From the NCBI GenBank assembly GCA_035275345.1, contig DATEMY010000594.1, positions 1 through 64,000 on the forward strand: a DNA stretch of 64,000 bases, written 5' to 3'. This document shows positions 62,659 through 64,000 of this stretch, one piece after another. The notes below the pieces were generated by a model. The model was not told the DNA's origin, searched no databases, and was given only the letters and a program-made list of their open reading frames with translations. Numbering within the stretch: position 1 is the stretch's first letter; every line of letters begins with the position of its first letter. The translations under genes were made by a program, and so were the position numbers. The DNA is from JAJVID01 sp035275345 (lineage in GTDB: Bacteria > Acidobacteriota > Blastocatellia > RBC074).

Positions 62659-64000
62659 CTACTCCTTCGTCAATGTCTCATCCAGGCTTAGCAGCGTATT
62701 GGAGACCACGGTCAAAGCCGCAAGCTCCGCGAGATTCGTCTTTTTGTCCGCGTCATTCGATAGCGTGCGCGCCGCCTCGACGTCTTTGGTGAACCGGGCG
62801 AGTTGGCGTTGATATAAGGCCTCAAGCGCCTCGATCTCCTTTTCATTGGGGCGGCGAGCCATGCAGAGTCGGAACCCGTATGTCAGCCGCTCGCGCAATC
62901 CAGGCCCGGCTTCGGCCAGGACGCGTTTGGCCAGTCCTCGGGCAAAATCGAAGAAGACCGGATCGTTGAGCGTTGTCAACGCCTGGAGCGGCGTGTTGGT
63001 ACGGAGGCGTCGGACAGCGCAGAACTCGCGGCTCGGAGCGTCGAAGGACGTCATACTTGGCGGCGGGGTCGTGCGCCTGATCGCCGTGTAGACGCCGCGG
63101 CGGTAGCGATCTTCGGGTCTCCCGATCGGCGAGGGATTGACGCTCGGCCCGCCGACGGCTCGATTGAGCAGGCCGCTCGCCGCAAGCCCGATGTCTCGCA
63201 CCATCTCGGCTTCCACACGGAAGCGAGGCCCCCGCGACAACAGCCGATTGTACGGGTCGCGCTCGCGGAGCGCCGGAGTGACTTTGGACGATTGGCGGTA
63301 GGTGGCCGAGGTCACGATCAATCGGAGCAGCGACTTCATGTTCCAGGGTCTGGGAGATATGGTACTAATGGGACTGATACGACTTATGGGACGCTCTGTC
63401 TCGCTGTCTCCTCGTCCCCCTGTCTCTCCGTCTCTCCGTCTCTCCGTCTCTCCGTCTCTGAACCTGACCGCCAGCCAGTCAAGCAACTCCGGATGGCTGG
63501 GGCGCTCGCCCTGCGTTCCGAAGTCCTCGCTCGTCTCGACAAGACCGCGACCGAAGATTTGCTCCCAGAACCGGTTGACCGTCACGCGGCTGCTGAGAGG
63601 GTTCTCTTCATCAACGAGCCAATAGGCCAGCCCGAGCCGGTTGGGCATGCGTTCCGCCGGTAGCGGCGGCAGAACGGCTGGAGTGTCGGCGTAGACCTTC
63701 TCACCGATGTTCGTGTAACTGCCGCGCGCCCGCAGGTAGGTCGAGGGACGCTCGAACGAAGCGCGCTCACGCATCACCAGCGCCTTTTCGATTCTGATCG
63801 CGTTGATCTCCACCTGCAGTTTGGCGAGCCGATCTCGCTCCGCCTCGAGTAGCGGCGTGGTCGCAAGGAATTCTTTTGTCAGAGCCGCTTTCTGCGCAGC
63901 GTTTCGCCGCGCGGGAGGAACGACGAGTATGGGACGCAACTCCGCCGGCAGTCCGGCGACGAAGGCCGGGACTTGCGCCGAGGTCACCGAGAGGCGGAAG
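62659..64000 (-). CDS. DUF1553 (PSD1-type) protein, 5' end beyond window, with low-complexity insertion
   Basis: The frame is open to the right edge (…FRLSVTSAQVPAFVAGLPAE), so the start lies outside the window; about 447 residues are seen. LAYWLVDEENPLSSRVTVNR followed by FWEQIFGRGLVETSEDFGTQ and LIVTSATYRQSSKV are hallmark DUF1553 segments, and REFCAVRRLRTNTPLQALTT is the C-terminal signature. Between LLDWLAVRF and WNMKSLLRLI lie 38 extra residues (RDGETERRRDGETGG…) encoded by simple repeats at 63346-63459; homologues have only a few residues there. It pairs with the DUF1501 gene 18 nt downstream. The insertion keeps the frame, so the protein may still be made. Confidence 0.9.
   Translation of the reverse strand, partial: FRLSVTSAQVPAFVAGLPAELRPILVVPPARRNAAQKAALTKEFLATTPLLEAERDRLAKLQVEINAIRIEKALVMRERASFERPSTYLRARGSYTNIGEKVYADTPAVLPPLPAERMPNRLGLAYWLVDEENPLSSRVTVNRFWEQIFGRGLVETSEDFGTQGERPSHPELLDWLAVRFRDGETERRRDGETGGRGDSETERPISRISPISTISPRPWNMKSLLRLIVTSATYRQSSKVTPALRERDPYNRLLSRGPRFRVEAEMVRDIGLAASGLLNRAVGGPSVNPSPIGRPEDRYRRGVYTAIRRTTPPPSMTSFDAPSREFCAVRRLRTNTPLQALTTLNDPVFFDFARGLAKRVLAEAGPGLRERLTYGFRLCMARRPNEKEIEALEALYQRQLARFTKDVEAARTLSNDADKKTNLAELAALTVVSNTLLSLDETLTKE
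63346..63459. repeat. In-frame low-complexity insertion inside the DUF1553 gene
   Basis: 114 nt made of two repeat families: four exact copies of the 8-mer TCTCTCCG at 63423-63454 with related words beside them, and a second segment with recurring ATGGGAC-type words at about 63355-63395. The length is a multiple of three although the 8-bp unit is not. Confidence 0.85.

Overview
The window looks like a chromosomal segment from an Acidobacteriota bacterium, most plausibly of the Blastocatellia type. This is inferred from gene content only: an ADOP-type (duplicated orphan MacB-like) permease, Oar-like TonB receptors with an N-terminal carboxypeptidase-regulatory domain, a DUF1501/DUF1553 pair, and a VIT-VWA protein. 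No rRNA, tRNA, CRISPR array or intact insertion sequence was seen.

Layout. (1) 1-18420, minus strand: a polysaccharide (EPS/capsule) operon read from 18420 down past the left edge. In order it has a Wza-like export protein, a secreted beta-helix protein, a Wzc-like tyrosine autokinase, a membrane-anchored epimerase, a flippase fused to a kinase-like region and a methyltransferase, a Wzy/WaaL-like protein, a GT4, an asparagine synthase, two tandem ExoA-like GT2s, a GNAT-like protein and a DegT/DnrJ aminotransferase cut by the window edge. (2) 18421-19646: noncoding, with an inverted repeat in the leader of the first operon and a near-consensus sigma-70 promoter for the next gene. (3) 19647-27082: a large TonB-dependent receptor, then a methyltransferase, a PQQ-type beta-propeller and a formyltransferase on the minus strand. 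(4) 27083-28592: mostly noncoding, with a tandem 26-bp repeat and a small secreted protein whose C-terminal segment resembles a PEP-CTERM sorting signal. (5) 28593-45902, plus strand: a second complete polysaccharide locus (Wzz, a kinase-like ATPase with altered Walker A, an EpsB-type initiating transferase, Wza, Wzx, Wzy, three or four glycosyltransferases, a beta-helix lipoprotein, a deacetylase-like protein, a methyltransferase and an asparagine-synthase-like protein). Its last ORF runs 155 nt into the antisense strand of the next gene. (6) 45748-64000: an accessory region with the ADOP permease, a methyltransferase broken by an in-frame TAG, a VIT-VWA protein separated by an in-frame TGA from the rest of a TonB receptor barrel, a discoidin/beta-helix secreted protein, an MFS exporter, a methyltransferase, a HugZ-like protein, and DUF1501 and DUF1553 proteins. 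Region 6 also holds three long intergenic inverted repeats (one a perfect 43-bp pair) and low-complexity tandem repeats, one of which sits in frame inside the DUF1553 gene.

How the genes fit together. Each polysaccharide locus carries most of a Wzx/Wzy-type pathway. In the second, sugar is loaded on undecaprenyl phosphate by the EpsB-type transferase and extended by the GTs; the unit is flipped by Wzx, polymerised by the Wzy-like protein, length-controlled by Wzz plus kinase, and exported through the Wza-like protein. The first lacks a visible initiating sugar-phosphate transferase, which may lie beyond the left edge or be shared. Two asparagine-synthase-like proteins and the DegT aminotransferase suggest amide or amino decoration of the sugars.

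The most unusual signals are the tripartite flippase fusion, the Lys-to-Arg Walker A change in the second kinase, the VIT-VWA/TonB-receptor chimera split by TGA, the methyltransferase split by TAG, and the family of long hairpins with its in-gene counterpart. All calls come from reading the sequence; no database search was possible.
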